A DNA stretch of 64,000 bases from Nocardioides salarius (GCF_016907435.1 NZ_JAFBBZ010000001.1:2914001-2978000); one strand, 5' to 3'; shown: positions 9,111 to 19,015, numbered from the stretch's first letter. Program-made: numbers and translations. The notes: generated by a model from the letters alone, not told the origin.

Positions 9111-10343
9111 ATGGAAGCCGACCTGCGGGCTCGCCGGGTCGACGCCGTGCGCGCCTGGACCTCCTTCGTCGAGCACGGTGACGGTGCCGAGCAGCTGGTC
9201 CGCCCCGAGATCTGGTCGAGCTGGTCGCGCTCGGAGCAGACGATCGGGCCCGAGGTGCCGCACGCACCGCTCGACGACGAGACCGAGACGGCCGCCTACT
9301 GGCGCGACTCCCCGCTGCAGACCGCGGTCGAGCGCGTCGAGGAGGACCTGCGGCGCACCGCCGAGGACGGTGACCTCGTGGTCGCGGTCACCGACCCCCA
9401 GACCCGGATCCTGTGGACCTACGGCGGGCGCACGATGCGCCGCAAGGCCGAGTCGGTCAACTTCGTGCCCGGAGGGCGCTGGGACGACCGCTCCGCCGGC
9501 ACCAACGCCCTCGACCTGGCCAACCGCCACGACCGGGCGGCGATGGTCTTCAGCGCCGAGCACTACGCCTCGATGGTGCACAACTGGGTCTGCTGGGCCG
9601 CCCCGGTCCACGACCCCGTGACCGGCGTCCAGCTCGGCGTCCTCGACCTGTCCACGACCTGGGAGCGCACCCACCCGATCGGCCTGGCGACCGCGCAGGT
9701 GATGGCCCGCCTGATCGAGCAGGCGCTGCCCGCCAGCGCCACCCCGCTGGGCCACGCCGCCCAGGCCGACGCGGGCGAGCCGGGCCTGGTGCTCTCGCTG
9801 CTCGGCACCGCCGAGGCGCTGCTCGACGGCCAGCGGCTGCTGCTCAACCGGCGCCAGAGCGAGATCCTCGCGCTGCTCGCGCTGCACCCCGAGGGGCTCT
9901 CCCTCGACCGGCTGCACGCGTGCGTCTACGGCGACCACGCGGTCACCTTCTCCACGCTCAAGGCGGAGGTCTCGCACCTGCGCCACGCCCTGGGCGGCCA
10001 GCTCTCGTCGCGTCCCTACCGGCTGACCATGCCGGTGGCCACCGACGTCGACCACGTGCTCGGCCTGCTGCGCCGGGGCCGGGTCGCGCAGGCCGTCGAG
10101 GCCTACGGAGGCGACCTGCTGCCCGGCACCGACTCACCGGCCCTGCAGGAGCTGGGGGAGTACGTCGCCGTCGCGGTCCGCGAGGCGCTGCTGGCCGACC
10201 CCGAGCCCGGGGCCGTGGCCCGCTACAGCGACCGGGCGCCGTACGACACCGAGGTCGTGGAGGCCGCGCTGGCCCGCCTGGGTGGCCGGTCCCACCCGCT
10301 GGTCCCGCTGCTCAAGGGGCGCCTGGCGGCCGCCCGGCGCTGA
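9111..10343 (+). CDS. GAF-domain transcriptional regulator with C-terminal winged helix
   Basis: Predicted 410 residues. Residues about 50-205 form a GAF-like sensor of the kind found in AcoR-type regulators (VPGGRWDDRSAGTNALDLA and WVCWAAPVHDP are recognisable). Residues about 225-310 look like a winged-helix DNA-binding part (LLNRRQSEILALLALHPEGLSLDRLHACVYGD). The last 80 residues are helical. There is no sigma54 AAA+ domain, so this is not a true AcoR. The ligand is unknown. It sits alone between the hydrolase and the transporter gene. A leaderless -10 box precedes its ATG. Confidence 0.75.
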   Translation: MEADLRARRVDAVRAWTSFVEHGDGAEQLVRPEIWSSWSRSEQTIGPEVPHAPLDDETETAAYWRDSPLQTAVERVEEDLRRTAEDGDLVVAVTDPQTRILWTYGGRTMRRKAESVNFVPGGRWDDRSAGTNALDLANRHDRAAMVFSAEHYASMVHNWVCWAAPVHDPVTGVQLGVLDLSTTWERTHPIGLATAQVMARLIEQALPASATPLGHAAQADAGEPGLVLSLLGTAEALLDGQRLLLNRRQSEILALLALHPEGLSLDRLHACVYGDHAVTFSTLKAEVSHLRHALGGQLSSRPYRLTMPVATDVDHVLGLLRRGRVAQAVEAYGGDLLPGTDSPALQELGEYVAVAVREALLADPEPGAVARYSDRAPYDTEVVEAALARLGGRSHPLVPLLKGRLAAARR

Positions 10344-10547
10344 GCGGACGGGCGCCGAACGAGACCGAGTCGTTACCCTCGTGCGTCACAACTGGCCCGC
10401 AGCGGCCGCCCGGGCGGACTATGGTCGAAGGTGCCCACGGTCCCCTGCAGCGCGCTCGGGCGCACGCTGTGCACCGGCGGGCGGCTGACGGTCGTCGTGT
10501 GAGGGGGACGTGCGCTCCATCCTGCAAGCGATCGGAAAGTTGAACAG

Positions 10548-11489
10548 ATGCGCCTAGGCAAGAAGTTGATGGCCGTGTCGGCCGGAGTGGCCCTGAGCCT
10601 CACCGTCACCGCGTGCGGCGACGACAGCAGCAGTGCGAGCGGCTCGAGCGACGAGCTCGACGGGGTCTCCCTGACCGTGGGGTCCAAGGACTTCACCGAG
10701 AACATCCTGCTCGGCGAGATGTTCGCCCAGGCCCTCGAGGCCCGTGGCGCCAGCGTCGACAACAAGGTCAACCTGGGTGGCACGTCGGTCAACCGCGACG
10801 CGCTGCTCAGCGACAACATCGACGTCTACCCCGAGTACAACGGCACCGGCTGGACGGTCCACCTCGGCAACGAGGAGCCCAGCCAGGACCCCCAGGAGCT
10901 CTACGACGTCACGGCCGAGGCCGACCTGGAGGAGAACGACATCAAGTGGGTCGGGCTCTCGCCCTTCAACGACACCTACGGCTTCGCGGCCAACGGTGAC
11001 CTGGCCGAGGCCGAGGGCGGCTTCGACTTCCAGGGCATGGCCGACTACCTCGAGGCCAACCCCGACGCCACGGTCTGCATGGAGACCGAGTTCCCCGACC
11101 GGCCCGACGGCCTGGTGCTGTGGGAGGACGCCACCGGCTACGAGCTGCCCGGCAGCCAGTCGCAGATCCTCGACACCGGTCTGATCTACTCCGAGACCTC
11201 CGACGGCAACTGCGACTTCGGCGAGGTCTTCACCACCGACGGCCGGATCACCGCGCTGAACCTCGAGCTCGTCGAGGACCCGGGCGTCATGATCATCTAC
11301 AACAGCTCCTTCACGATGAGCAACGAGATCTACGAGGAGAACGCCGAGACCTACGACGAGATCGCCGACGCGATCTTCGCCGACCTCGACAACGAGAAGA
11401 TGGCCGAGCTCAACGCCCAGGTCGACGTCGAGGGCACTCCCGCCGAGCGCGTCGCCGAGCAGTACCTCGAGGACGCCGGCGTCCTCTGA
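10548..11489 (+). CDS. Glycine-betaine/choline-type ABC transporter substrate-binding lipoprotein
   Basis: Predicted 313-residue OpuAC/ProX-family binding protein. The signal peptide carries a lipobox (VTAC, Cys23). The mature part begins with the family signature LTVGSKDFTENILLGEMFAQALEARG. NIDVYPEYNGTGW and VEDPGVMIIYNSSFTMSNE are also typical. It captures quaternary amines such as glycine betaine and passes them to the ABC permeases encoded convergently at 11584-14283. The mature protein is very acidic. The 204-bp upstream region holds TATGGT at 10420 as a possible -10, with no clear -35 box. A hairpin follows the gene. Confidence 0.88.
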   Translation: MRLGKKLMAVSAGVALSLTVTACGDDSSSASGSSDELDGVSLTVGSKDFTENILLGEMFAQALEARGASVDNKVNLGGTSVNRDALLSDNIDVYPEYNGTGWTVHLGNEEPSQDPQELYDVTAEADLEENDIKWVGLSPFNDTYGFAANGDLAEAEGGFDFQGMADYLEANPDATVCMETEFPDRPDGLVLWEDATGYELPGSQSQILDTGLIYSETSDGNCDFGEVFTTDGRITALNLELVEDPGVMIIYNSSFTMSNEIYEENAETYDEIADAIFADLDNEKMAELNAQVDVEGTPAERVAEQYLEDAGVL

Positions 11490-11527
11490 GCCCTGCCCCA
11501 CGCTGCGCCAGCAGCACCCGCACGCAG

Positions 11528-11563
11528 CGACGCCGCCCGGTCCTCTCGGACCGGGCGGCGTCG
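11528..11563. terminator. Bidirectional hairpin terminator between convergent transporter genes
   Basis: A perfect 16-bp stem (CGACGCCGCCCGGTCC and its complement) with a TCTC loop. It lies between the binding-protein stop (11489) and the stop of the minus-strand permease (11584), so it can serve both transcripts. Confidence 0.9.
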
Positions 11564-11583
11564 TCGTGCGTGGTGGTGGTGGC

Positions 11584-12429
11584 CTACAACCCGCGCGGGC
11601 GCAGGTAGCGCTCGGCCACCGCGCCCAGCCAGTCGAAGGTCAGCGCCACGATCGCGACCATCACCGCACCGACGATCAGCACCGGGTCCTGGTTGAGCTT
11701 CAGCCCCGAGCTGATGGTGATGCCCAGCGCGCCGCCGCCGATCAGGAAGGCCAGCGTGGCCATGCCGATGTTGAGCACCATCGCGGTGCGCACCCCGGCC
11801 AGGATCACCGGCACCGCGAGCGGCAGCTCGATGCGGGTCAGCACCAGCCGGCGGGTCATGCCCATGCCTCGACCGGCCTCGATCACGTTGCGGTCGACCC
11901 CGTCGAGGCCGACCATCGTGTTGCGCAGCACCGGCAGCAGCGCGAAGAGCGCCAGGCAGTAGACGACGGTCGCCGTCCCGTTGCCGAGCAGGAACAGTCC
12001 ACCGACCAGCAGCCCGTACGCCGGGAACGCCTGGCCGGAGTTGGCCACCGTCATCAGCGTCGGCGCGACCCGGCGGAAGGCCGGCCGGGTCAGCAGGATC
12101 CCGAGGGGGATCGCGATCACGACCACCAGCAGCGTCGAGTACGCCGCGATCTCGAGGTGCTGCAGCGTCTGCGGCCAGAGCTTGTCCGACCAGCTCAGCG
12201 CCGAGCGCTGCTGGCGCACGGCGTTCTCGAGGTCGAGGCTGCGGTGGTAGAGCGCGAGCAGCCCGGCGAGCCCGGCGATCAGCAGCGGGGCCACCCACAG
12301 GCCCCACTGGTCGATGAGGGTCGCCGCACTGCGCCGCGGAGCGGGCTGCGGGGCGGTGTCGTCGGGATCTGCGGGGGGCGTGGCGCCGGCCCTGTTCGGC
12401 AGCGACAGGTCGGGGATCACGCCGCTCAT
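11584..12429 (-). CDS. ABC transporter permease, ProW/OpuCB type (with N-terminal extension)
   Basis: Predicted 281 residues with about seven hydrophobic segments. The binding-protein-dependent permease motif appears as EAGRGMGMTRRLVLTRIELPLAVPVILAGVRTA. The first 35 residues are a Pro/Ala/Asp-rich cytoplasmic extension, and residues 60-85 form an external stretch before the core. The ATG at 12429 overlaps the stop of the ATPase gene by four bases. With the second permease (13624-14283) it should form the membrane channel of a quaternary-amine importer. Confidence 0.88.
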   Translation of the reverse strand: MSGVIPDLSLPNRAGATPPADPDDTAPQPAPRRSAATLIDQWGLWVAPLLIAGLAGLLALYHRSLDLENAVRQQRSALSWSDKLWPQTLQHLEIAAYSTLLVVVIAIPLGILLTRPAFRRVAPTLMTVANSGQAFPAYGLLVGGLFLLGNGTATVVYCLALFALLPVLRNTMVGLDGVDRNVIEAGRGMGMTRRLVLTRIELPLAVPVILAGVRTAMVLNIGMATLAFLIGGGALGITISSGLKLNQDPVLIVGAVMVAIVALTFDWLGAVAERYLRPRGL

Positions 12430-13589
12430 GCGTTGGCCTCCATCTCCTCGTAGTGCAGCCGCGCCTCGTACTGCGCGCGGCGGATCGCCTTGTTGAGGTG
12501 CGACATCTCCACGACGCCGGCGAAGGCGCCGCGCTCGTCGACCACGATGCTCTGCCCGGCCGCGCTCTGGACCATCAGCTCGAGGGCGTGGAAGAGGCTG
12601 TCGTCGCTGTTGAGCATGTCGCCGACGTCCTCGCCGAGACCGTCGTACGACGCCGGCGACGTGGCCAGCTCGTCGCGGTGCAGCCAGCGCAGCGGGCGAC
12701 GCTGAGCGTCGACGAGCACCAGCCACTCCAGCCCGGCCTCGTCGAGCTTGGCCACGCCGGTGGCACAGGGGTCGGCGTCGGAGATCGAGGGGTAGTCGGT
12801 CTTCTTCAGCGAGCTGACCTTGAGGAAGTTCAGGCCCTTGATGGTCGAGCCGGTGCCGATGAAGTCGTCGACGAAGTCGTCGACCGGGTAGGCCAGGATG
12901 CGCTCGGGCGTGTCGATCTGGCGGATCGTGCTGCGCTCGCCCAGGATCGCGATGCGGTCGCCCATCTTGATGGCCTCGTCGATGTCGTGGGTGACGAAGA
13001 CGATCGTCTTGTGCAGCTCCTCCTGCAGGCGCAGGAACTCGTTCTGCAGCCGGTCGCGGGTGATCGGGTCGATCGCACCGAACGGCTCGTCCATCAGCAT
13101 GATGTCGGGGTCGGCACCGAGGGCCCGGGCCACCCCGACGCGCTGCGCCTGGCCGCCCGAGAGCTCCTTGGGGAAGCGGTCCCGGTACTGCTCGGGGTCC
13201 AGCCCGACCGTCGACAGCAGGGACTCGACCTGCTCGGTGATGCGCTCTTTGTCCCAGCCCAGCATCTTGGGCACGGTCGCGATGTTCTGCGCGATCGTCT
13301 GGTGCGGGAAGAGGCCGATCTGCTGGATGACGTAGCCGATGCGGCGGCGCAGCTTGTCGGGGTTGGCCTTGGTGACGTCCTCGCCGTCGAGCAGGATGCG
13401 CCCGTTGCTGGGCTCGATCATCCGGTTGATCAGGCGCAGCGTCGTGCTCTTGCCGCATCCGGACGGACCGACGAGGACGAGGATCTCGCCCTCGTGGACG
13501 TCGAGGGTCAGGTCCTCGACCGCCGGGACCTTGGTGCCGGGGTAGGTCTTGCCCACCCGGTCGAGGTGGATCTTGGGCTCGGGGCTCAT
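12426..13589 (-). CDS. ABC transporter ATP-binding protein with CBS pair, OpuCA/ProV type
   Basis: Predicted 387 residues. Walker A is GPSGCGKST (41-49), the ABC signature is LSGGQ (143-147), Walker B is IMLMDEP (163-169), and the switch His is in FVTHD. The part after about residue 255 holds a pair of CBS-like repeats ending SIVVDERGAFAGVVEMSHLNKAI. In OpuA-type importers such CBS domains sense ionic strength and gate uptake. Translation is coupled to the downstream permease through a 4-bp overlap. The start lies 34 bp from the stop of the first permease gene, in the same operon. Confidence 0.92.
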   Translation of the reverse strand: MSPEPKIHLDRVGKTYPGTKVPAVEDLTLDVHEGEILVLVGPSGCGKSTTLRLINRMIEPSNGRILLDGEDVTKANPDKLRRRIGYVIQQIGLFPHQTIAQNIATVPKMLGWDKERITEQVESLLSTVGLDPEQYRDRFPKELSGGQAQRVGVARALGADPDIMLMDEPFGAIDPITRDRLQNEFLRLQEELHKTIVFVTHDIDEAIKMGDRIAILGERSTIRQIDTPERILAYPVDDFVDDFIGTGSTIKGLNFLKVSSLKKTDYPSISDADPCATGVAKLDEAGLEWLVLVDAQRRPLRWLHRDELATSPASYDGLGEDVGDMLNSDDSLFHALELMVQSAAGQSIVVDERGAFAGVVEMSHLNKAIRRAQYEARLHYEEMEANA

Positions 13590-13623
13590 GGGTTCCTCTC
13601 GATGGAGCTGTGGTGGGTGGCGC

Positions 13624-14283
13624 TCAGACGAGCAGTCCGCGGGGCGTGAACACCCGCTGCACGGTCGCGAGCACGGCGTCGAGCACCAGCCCGAGCGCGA
13701 CGGTGAAGACGACGCCGACGACGACCGAGTTGCCGGCGTTGGGGAAGCCGTTGCGGGTCAGGCCGTCCTGGATGAAGGAGCCGAGGCCGTCACCCCCGAC
13801 GAGCACCGCGATGGCCGTCAGACCCACGATGAGCAGGGTGGAGACCCGGATGCCGGCCATCACGACCGGGAAGGCCAGTGGCAGCCGCACCTTGAGCAGC
13901 TGCTGGCGCGTGTTCATCCCCATGCCCCGGGCCGACTCCACGACGGCCGGGCTCACCGAGTCCAGGCCGGTCACGGTGTTGCGCAGGATGGGCAGCAGCC
14001 CGTAGAGCACCAGCGCCACGATCGCCGGGCGGTTGCCGATGCCGAAGAGCGGGATGAACAGCGCGAAGAGCGCCAGCGAGGGGATGGTCAAGAAGATGCC
14101 GGTGATCGACAGGGCGAGCGCCCGCACGATCGGCCGGCTCTGGGCCCAGGCGCCCAGCAGCACCGCCACGACGGTGGCGACACCGACCGAGATGGCGACG
14201 ATCTGGAGGTGGTTGACGAGCTCCTCGAGGATGAACTCGAGGTTGTCTTGGACATAGGTGAACCAGTTGCCGAGTGCTTCCAC
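13624..14283 (-). CDS. ABC transporter permease, ProW/OpuCD type
   Basis: Predicted 219 residues, the first gene of the minus-strand importer operon. Five to six membrane segments carry the permease motif [33 protein letters not shown]. The GTG at 14283 is chosen because AGAAAGG stands 5 nt upstream; an ATG at 14316 would add 11 residues without a ribosome-binding site. The overall order permease-ATPase-permease facing a convergent binding-protein gene matches OpuC-like importers, here split by a terminator into two transcripts. Confidence 0.88.
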   Translation of the reverse strand: MEALGNWFTYVQDNLEFILEELVNHLQIVAISVGVATVVAVLLGAWAQSRPIVRALALSITGIFLTIPSLALFALFIPLFGIGNRPAIVALVLYGLLPILRNTVTGLDSVSPAVVESARGMGMNTRQQLLKVRLPLAFPVVMAGIRVSTLLIVGLTAIAVLVGGDGLGSFIQDGLTRNGFPNAGNSVVVGVVFTVALGLVLDAVLATVQRVFTPRGLLV

Positions 14284-14461
14284 GCGTGCCTTTCTGGGGT
14301 CGGACAGCCATCCCACCTTACGGCGTCCCGACCCGTGCGTGGGCCGTACCCGGGCTCACCCCCTCCCGGGCGCCTCGCCAACCGGCGACCAACCCGGTCG
14401 ACCTAGCGTGAGCCGCATCACACCAGCACCTGCGCTCCGCGCACCTGCAGAGGGAGAGTCC

Positions 14462-14932
14462 ATGACCCGGATCAGTCTCACCGTCGACGGCTCGAAGGTC
14501 GCCGACGACGTCGAGCCGCGGATGCTGCTCGTGCAGTACCTGCGCGAGCGTCTCGGCAAGACCGGCACCGTCGTCGGCTGCGACACCAGCAACTGCGGCG
14601 CCTGCACCGTGCACCTCGACGGCACCAGCGTGAAGTCGTGCAACGTGCTGGCCGTGCAGGCCGACGGCGCCGAGGTCACCACGATCGAGGGCCTGGCCAC
14701 GGGGGAGGACCTGCACCCGGTGCAGGAGGCCTTCCGCGAGTGCCACGGGCTGCAGTGCGGCTTCTGCACCCCGGGGATGATCATGCAGAGCGTGGCGCTG
14801 CTGGAGGAGAACCCGCAGCCCAGCGAGGAGGAGATCCGGCTCGGCCTCGAGGGCAACCTGTGCCGGTGCACCGGCTACCACAACATCGTCAAGGCCGTGC
14901 AGCACGCGGCCGGGCAGGGGGCCTCGTCATGA
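14462..14932 (+). CDS. coxS: Molybdenum hydroxylase [2Fe-2S] small subunit (CoxS-like)
   Basis: Predicted 156 residues carrying two [2Fe-2S] clusters. The plant-ferredoxin-type site is [15 protein letters not shown] plus a later Cys in KSCN. The second site is [11 protein letters not shown] with [10 protein letters not shown]. The subunit passes electrons from the molybdenum site of CoxL to FAD in CoxM. AGAGGGAGAG precedes the ATG at 14462, giving a strong ribosome-binding site. It is first in coxS-L-M-G, and its stop overlaps the coxL start (ATGA). Confidence 0.93.
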   Translation: MTRISLTVDGSKVADDVEPRMLLVQYLRERLGKTGTVVGCDTSNCGACTVHLDGTSVKSCNVLAVQADGAEVTTIEGLATGEDLHPVQEAFRECHGLQCGFCTPGMIMQSVALLEENPQPSEEEIRLGLEGNLCRCTGYHNIVKAVQHAAGQGASS

Positions 14933-17412
14933 CCGCGACCCAGGAGCGCGCCGAGGTGGCCCACGAGATCGGCCGCGACCGCCGCCGCAAGGAGGACCAG
15001 CGCCTGATCACCGGCCGCACCCGCTGGACCGACAACATCACGATGCCCGGCATGCTGCACCTGGCCATGGTGCGCAGCCCCTTCGCCCACGCCACCATCA
15101 CCTCGATCGACAAGAGCGAGGCCGAGGCCGCGCCCAACGTGGTCGCGGTGCTCACCGGCGCCGACTTCGGCGAGACCCAGGGCACGCTGATCAACGCCTG
15201 GGCCATCACGACCGACCAGGTCGCCCCGGCCCACCCGCCGATGCCCGCCGACCGGGTGAGCTTCGCCGGCGAGGTCGTGGCCGTGGTGGTGGCCCGCAGC
15301 GCCGCCGAGGCCCGCGACGCCGCCGAGCTCGTCGACGTCGAGTACGACGAGCTGCCGGCCGCCGTGGACCTCAAGGCGGCCGCGCGCGACGAGGTGCTGG
15401 CCCACCCCGACCTGGGCACCAACAAGTCGGCGTTCTGGAAGTTCGACTCCGCCGAGGCCGGCACCGGCGGCGACGTCGACGAGGCCATCGCGAAGGCCCG
15501 TGACGGCGGCGTGGTCATCGAGCGCGAGTACCGCCAGCAGCGGCTGATCCCCGCCTTCATGGAGCCGCGTTCGGTGGTCGTCGACCCGACCGGCGAGCAG
15601 ATCACCATGTGGTCGGCGACCCAGATCCCGCACATCCTGCGCTTCGCGCTGGCCGCCACGACCGGCGTGCCGGAGTCGAAGATCCGCGTCATCGCCCCCG
15701 ACGTCGGCGGCGGGTTCGGAGGCAAGCTGCAGACCACCCCGGAGGAGTGGCTGGTCTTCGCGATCGCGCGCCGGCTGGGCAAGCCGGTCAAGTACACCGA
15801 GACCCGCAGCGAGTCGCTGATGGTCGGCCACCACGGCCGCGACCAGTGGCAGAAGCTGACCCTGGCCGCCGAGAAGGACGGCACGGTGACCGGCCTCAAG
15901 GTCGAGCTGCTCGCCGACCTGGGCTCCTACGTCTCGCTCGTCGGCGGCGGGGTGCCGGTGCTCGGCGCGTTCATGTTCAACGCGATCTACAAGTTCCCGG
16001 CCTACCAGTTCAACTGCCAGACCGTGCTGACCAACAAGACCTGGACCGACGCCTACCGCGGCGCCGGACGACCCGAGGCGACGTTCGCCATCGAGCGGCT
16101 GATGACCGAGCTCGCCGCCGAGCTCGACATGGACCCCCTCGACCTGCGCGAGAAGAACTGGATCCGCCACGAGGAGTTCCCCTTCACCACCGTCGCCGGG
16201 CTCGAGTACGACACCGGCAACTACGAGGCCGCGACGGCGAAGGCCAAGGAGATGTTCGGCTACGACGAGCTGCGCGAGGAGCAGCGCCGACGCCGCGAGG
16301 CCGGCGACAGCGTCCAGCTCGGCATCGGCGTCTCGACCTTCACCGAGATGTGCGGGCTGGCCCCCTCGCGGGTGCTGGGCCAGCTCAACTACGGCGCCGG
16401 CGGCTGGGAGCACGCCAGCGTGCGGATGCTGGCCACCGGCAAGGTCGAGGTGACCACCGGGGCCTCGGCCCACGGCCAGGGCCACGAGACCGCCTTCAGC
16501 CAGATCATCGCCGACCGGCTCGGGGTCCCCTTCGAGGACGTCGAGGTCCTGCACGGTGACACCCAGGTCGCCCAGCGCGGTCTCGACACCTACGGCTCGC
16601 GCTCGCTGGTCGTGGGCGGCGAGGCGCTGGTGCGGGCCGCCGACAAGGTGATCGAGAAGGCCAGGCCTATCGCGGCGCACCTGCTCGAGGCCTCGGTCGA
16701 CGACCTGGAGTTCTCCGGCGGCCGGTTCTCGGTCAGGGGCACCGACCAGGGGATCGGCATCGCCGAGGTCTCGACCGCGGTCTTCACCGCCCACGACTAC
16801 CCCGAGGGCATCGAGCCGCAGCTCGACTCCGACGCCACCTACGACCCGGTGAACTTCAACTACCCGCACGGCACCCACCTGTGCGCGATGGAGGTCGACA
16901 CCGAGACCGGCCAGGTCACGATGCGCAAGTACGTCTGCGTCGACGACATCGGCACGATCATCAACCCGCTCATCGTCTCGGGCCAGGTGCACGGCGGCCT
17001 GGTGCAGGGCATCGCCCAGGCGCTGTGGGAGGAGGCGGTCTACGACGACGCCGGCACGCTCGTCTCGGGCTCCTTCACCGACTACCTGCTGCCCACGGCG
17101 GCCGACACGATCTCCTTCGACATCGACCACACCTCCTCGCCCTCGACCACCAACACGCTGGGCACCAAGGGGGTCGGCGAGGCCGGCACCATCGCCTCGA
17201 CCCCGGCCGTGGTCAACGCGGTCGTCGACGCGGTGCGCCACCTCGGCGTCACCGACATCCAGATGCCGTGCACGCCCGAGCGCGTCTGGAAGGCCGTGCA
17301 CGACCGCGACGCGGGCGGCGGCGACCCCACCACCGGTGCGGCGGCCCCGCACTTCGACTCCTCGACGGGCATGGACGGCACCGTCGACCGCACGACCGGA
17401 GGCGCGCTGTGA
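14929..17412 (+). CDS. coxL: Form II CoxL-like molybdenum hydroxylase large subunit
   Basis: Predicted 827 residues, the catalytic subunit that binds molybdopterin cytosine dinucleotide. GGGFGGK and the C-terminal [10 protein letters not shown] (Glu751, the catalytic Glu of the family) are intact. The loop at residues 375-381 reads AYRGAGR. Form I CO dehydrogenases have AYxCSFR there, whose Cys holds the copper. This is therefore form II, whose substrate is often uncertain: CO oxidation has been proposed, and aldehyde or purine-like substrates are possible. The last 35 residues are a Gly/Asp/Thr-rich tail. It overlaps coxS and coxM by four bases each, consistent with equimolar synthesis. Confidence 0.92.
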   Translation: MTATQERAEVAHEIGRDRRRKEDQRLITGRTRWTDNITMPGMLHLAMVRSPFAHATITSIDKSEAEAAPNVVAVLTGADFGETQGTLINAWAITTDQVAPAHPPMPADRVSFAGEVVAVVVARSAAEARDAAELVDVEYDELPAAVDLKAAARDEVLAHPDLGTNKSAFWKFDSAEAGTGGDVDEAIAKARDGGVVIEREYRQQRLIPAFMEPRSVVVDPTGEQITMWSATQIPHILRFALAATTGVPESKIRVIAPDVGGGFGGKLQTTPEEWLVFAIARRLGKPVKYTETRSESLMVGHHGRDQWQKLTLAAEKDGTVTGLKVELLADLGSYVSLVGGGVPVLGAFMFNAIYKFPAYQFNCQTVLTNKTWTDAYRGAGRPEATFAIERLMTELAAELDMDPLDLREKNWIRHEEFPFTTVAGLEYDTGNYEAATAKAKEMFGYDELREEQRRRREAGDSVQLGIGVSTFTEMCGLAPSRVLGQLNYGAGGWEHASVRMLATGKVEVTTGASAHGQGHETAFSQIIADRLGVPFEDVEVLHGDTQVAQRGLDTYGSRSLVVGGEALVRAADKVIEKARPIAAHLLEASVDDLEFSGGRFSVRGTDQGIGIAEVSTAVFTAHDYPEGIEPQLDSDATYDPVNFNYPHGTHLCAMEVDTETGQVTMRKYVCVDDIGTIINPLIVSGQVHGGLVQGIAQALWEEAVYDDAGTLVSGSFTDYLLPTAADTISFDIDHTSSPSTTNTLGTKGVGEAGTIASTPAVVNAVVDAVRHLGVTDIQMPCTPERVWKAVHDRDAGGGDPTTGAAAPHFDSSTGMDGTVDRTTGGAL

Positions 17413-18266
17413 TCCCCGCACCGTTCGACTACCTGGCCCCGACCTCGGTGGAGGAGGCGCTGGCCGCGCTCGCCGAGCACGGCGACGACGCGAAGGTGCT
17501 GGCCGGCGGGCAGAGCCTGCTGCCGGTGCTGCGGATGCGCCTCAACGCCCCCGAGGTGGTCATCGACCTCGGGCGCATCGAGTCGCTGCGCGGGGTGCGC
17601 GACGACGGCGACGCCATCGTCGTCGGCGCGATGACCCAGCACAGCGTCGTGGCCTCCGACCCGTTGGTCGCCGAGCACGCCGGGCTGGTCTCGCGAGCCG
17701 TCGAGCACCTCGCCGACGCCCAGATCCGCCACCGCGGCACGTTCGGCGGGGCGCTGGCCCACGCCGACCCGGCCGGCGACCTGGGCGCACCCGCACTGGC
17801 GCTCGGTGCGCAGTTCGTGATCGCCGGGCAGGGCGGCACCACCCGCACGGTCGAGGCCGACGACTTCTTCGTCGACCTCTTCGAGACCGCGATCGGCGAG
17901 GACGAGCTGCTCACCGAGGTCCGCCTGCCCAAGCACACCGGCTGGGGCGCGCACTACGAGAAGTTCGTGCGGGTGGCCCACCAGTGGCCCATCGTCGCGG
18001 TCGCCGCGGCGGTCAGGGCCGAGGGCGGCACCATCACCGAGGCGCGCGTGGGCCTGACCAACATGGGCTCCACGCCGCTGCGGGCCCGAGCGGTCGAGGA
18101 GGCCCTGCGTGGGCAGCCGGCCACCGAGGAGGCCGTGCGCGAGGCTGCCTCACGCGCCGCCGAGGGCTGCACGCCGCCCTCCGACCTCAACGGCGACGCC
18201 GACTACCGGCGCCACCTGGCGACGGTGCTGACCCGGCGAGCGGTGCTCGCGGCTGCGGGGGCGTAG
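17409..18266 (+). CDS. coxM: Molybdenum hydroxylase FAD-binding medium subunit (CoxM-like)
   Basis: Predicted 285 residues. The FAD motifs are AGGQSLLPVLRMRL (about 32-45) and IRHRGTFGGALAHADPAGD (about 98-116). The C-terminal CO-dehydrogenase flavoprotein domain ends before the next gene. It takes electrons from CoxS and hands them to an external acceptor. The GTG at 17409 overlaps the coxL stop (GTGA), and its TAG stop shares one base with the coxG start. Confidence 0.93.
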   Translation: MIPAPFDYLAPTSVEEALAALAEHGDDAKVLAGGQSLLPVLRMRLNAPEVVIDLGRIESLRGVRDDGDAIVVGAMTQHSVVASDPLVAEHAGLVSRAVEHLADAQIRHRGTFGGALAHADPAGDLGAPALALGAQFVIAGQGGTTRTVEADDFFVDLFETAIGEDELLTEVRLPKHTGWGAHYEKFVRVAHQWPIVAVAAAVRAEGGTITEARVGLTNMGSTPLRARAVEEALRGQPATEEAVREAASRAAEGCTPPSDLNGDADYRRHLATVLTRRAVLAAAGA

Positions 18267-18994
18267 TGGATCTCCGTCACCAGTTCAGCGTCCCTCTCGG
18301 CGTCGAGGAGACCTGGGAGCACTTCCAGGACATCGGCGCCCTGGCCGAGTGCTTCCCCGGCGCCACGGTGACCGGCGTCGAGGACGACACGTTCAAGGGC
18401 ACGGTCAAGGTCAAGCTCGGCCCGATCGCGCTGCTCTACACCGGTTCGGGCACCTTCGTGGACAAGGACGACGCCGCGCACCGCTACGTCGTCGACGCCA
18501 AGGGCAAGGACAAGCGCGGCAACGGCACGGCCGGGGCGAAGGTGACCCTGTCGATGAGCGAGTCGGCGCCCGGTCGGACCGAGGTCGAGGTGGTCACCGA
18601 CCTGGCGATCACCGGCAAGCCGGCCCAGTTCGGGCGCGGGGTGATGCAGGACGTCTCCGACAAGCTGCTGGGCCAGTTCGTCAGCTGCCTCGAGCAGCGT
18701 CTCGCGGCGCCCCAGGAGCCGGAGCAGGCCGACACGCCGCCCCCTGCGGCGCCCGCCCCTCCGGGCAAGCACATGGGTCAGGACCCGGGCGTGCCTGAGC
18801 CTGAACCGGCCTCCAGCCCGGAGCCGCCCCGGCCCGTGTCGTCGGCCCCCTCGTCGGCGGGCACCGGCGACGAGGCGCTCGACCTGGGCTCGACCGTGCT
18901 GCCGGTGCTGCTGCGCAGCTACGGCCCCCAGGTGGGTGCCGGGCTGCTGGCGCTGCTCCTCGTGTGGTGCGTGACGCGACACCGCCGCGGCTGA
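18266..18994 (+). CDS. coxG: CoxG-like SRPBCC protein with C-terminal membrane anchor
   Basis: Predicted 242 residues. Residues 1-145 are the CoxG/SRPBCC domain (LRHQFSVPLGVEETWEHFQDI at the start, FKGTVKVKLGPIALLYTG in the middle). CoxG is linked to recruiting CO dehydrogenase to the membrane and to quinone binding. A Pro/Glu-rich linker (about 150-205) leads to one hydrophobic segment (VGAGLLALLLVWCV) and a basic end, RHRRG, which suits a tail anchor. The GTG at 18266 shares a base with the coxM stop, so it is the last gene of the operon. Confidence 0.88.
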   Translation: MDLRHQFSVPLGVEETWEHFQDIGALAECFPGATVTGVEDDTFKGTVKVKLGPIALLYTGSGTFVDKDDAAHRYVVDAKGKDKRGNGTAGAKVTLSMSESAPGRTEVEVVTDLAITGKPAQFGRGVMQDVSDKLLGQFVSCLEQRLAAPQEPEQADTPPPAAPAPPGKHMGQDPGVPEPEPASSPEPPRPVSSAPSSAGTGDEALDLGSTVLPVLLRSYGPQVGAGLLALLLVWCVTRHRRG

Positions 18995-19015
18995 GCGCCA
19001 CGCCCCTTCAGCGGC

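Noticed and set aside
14929..17412. Calling this gene set a proven carbon monoxide dehydrogenase
   Set aside because: The active-site loop is AYRGAGR (form II), without the Cys of the CO-oxidising form I enzymes; the gene names are kept only as homologue labels.
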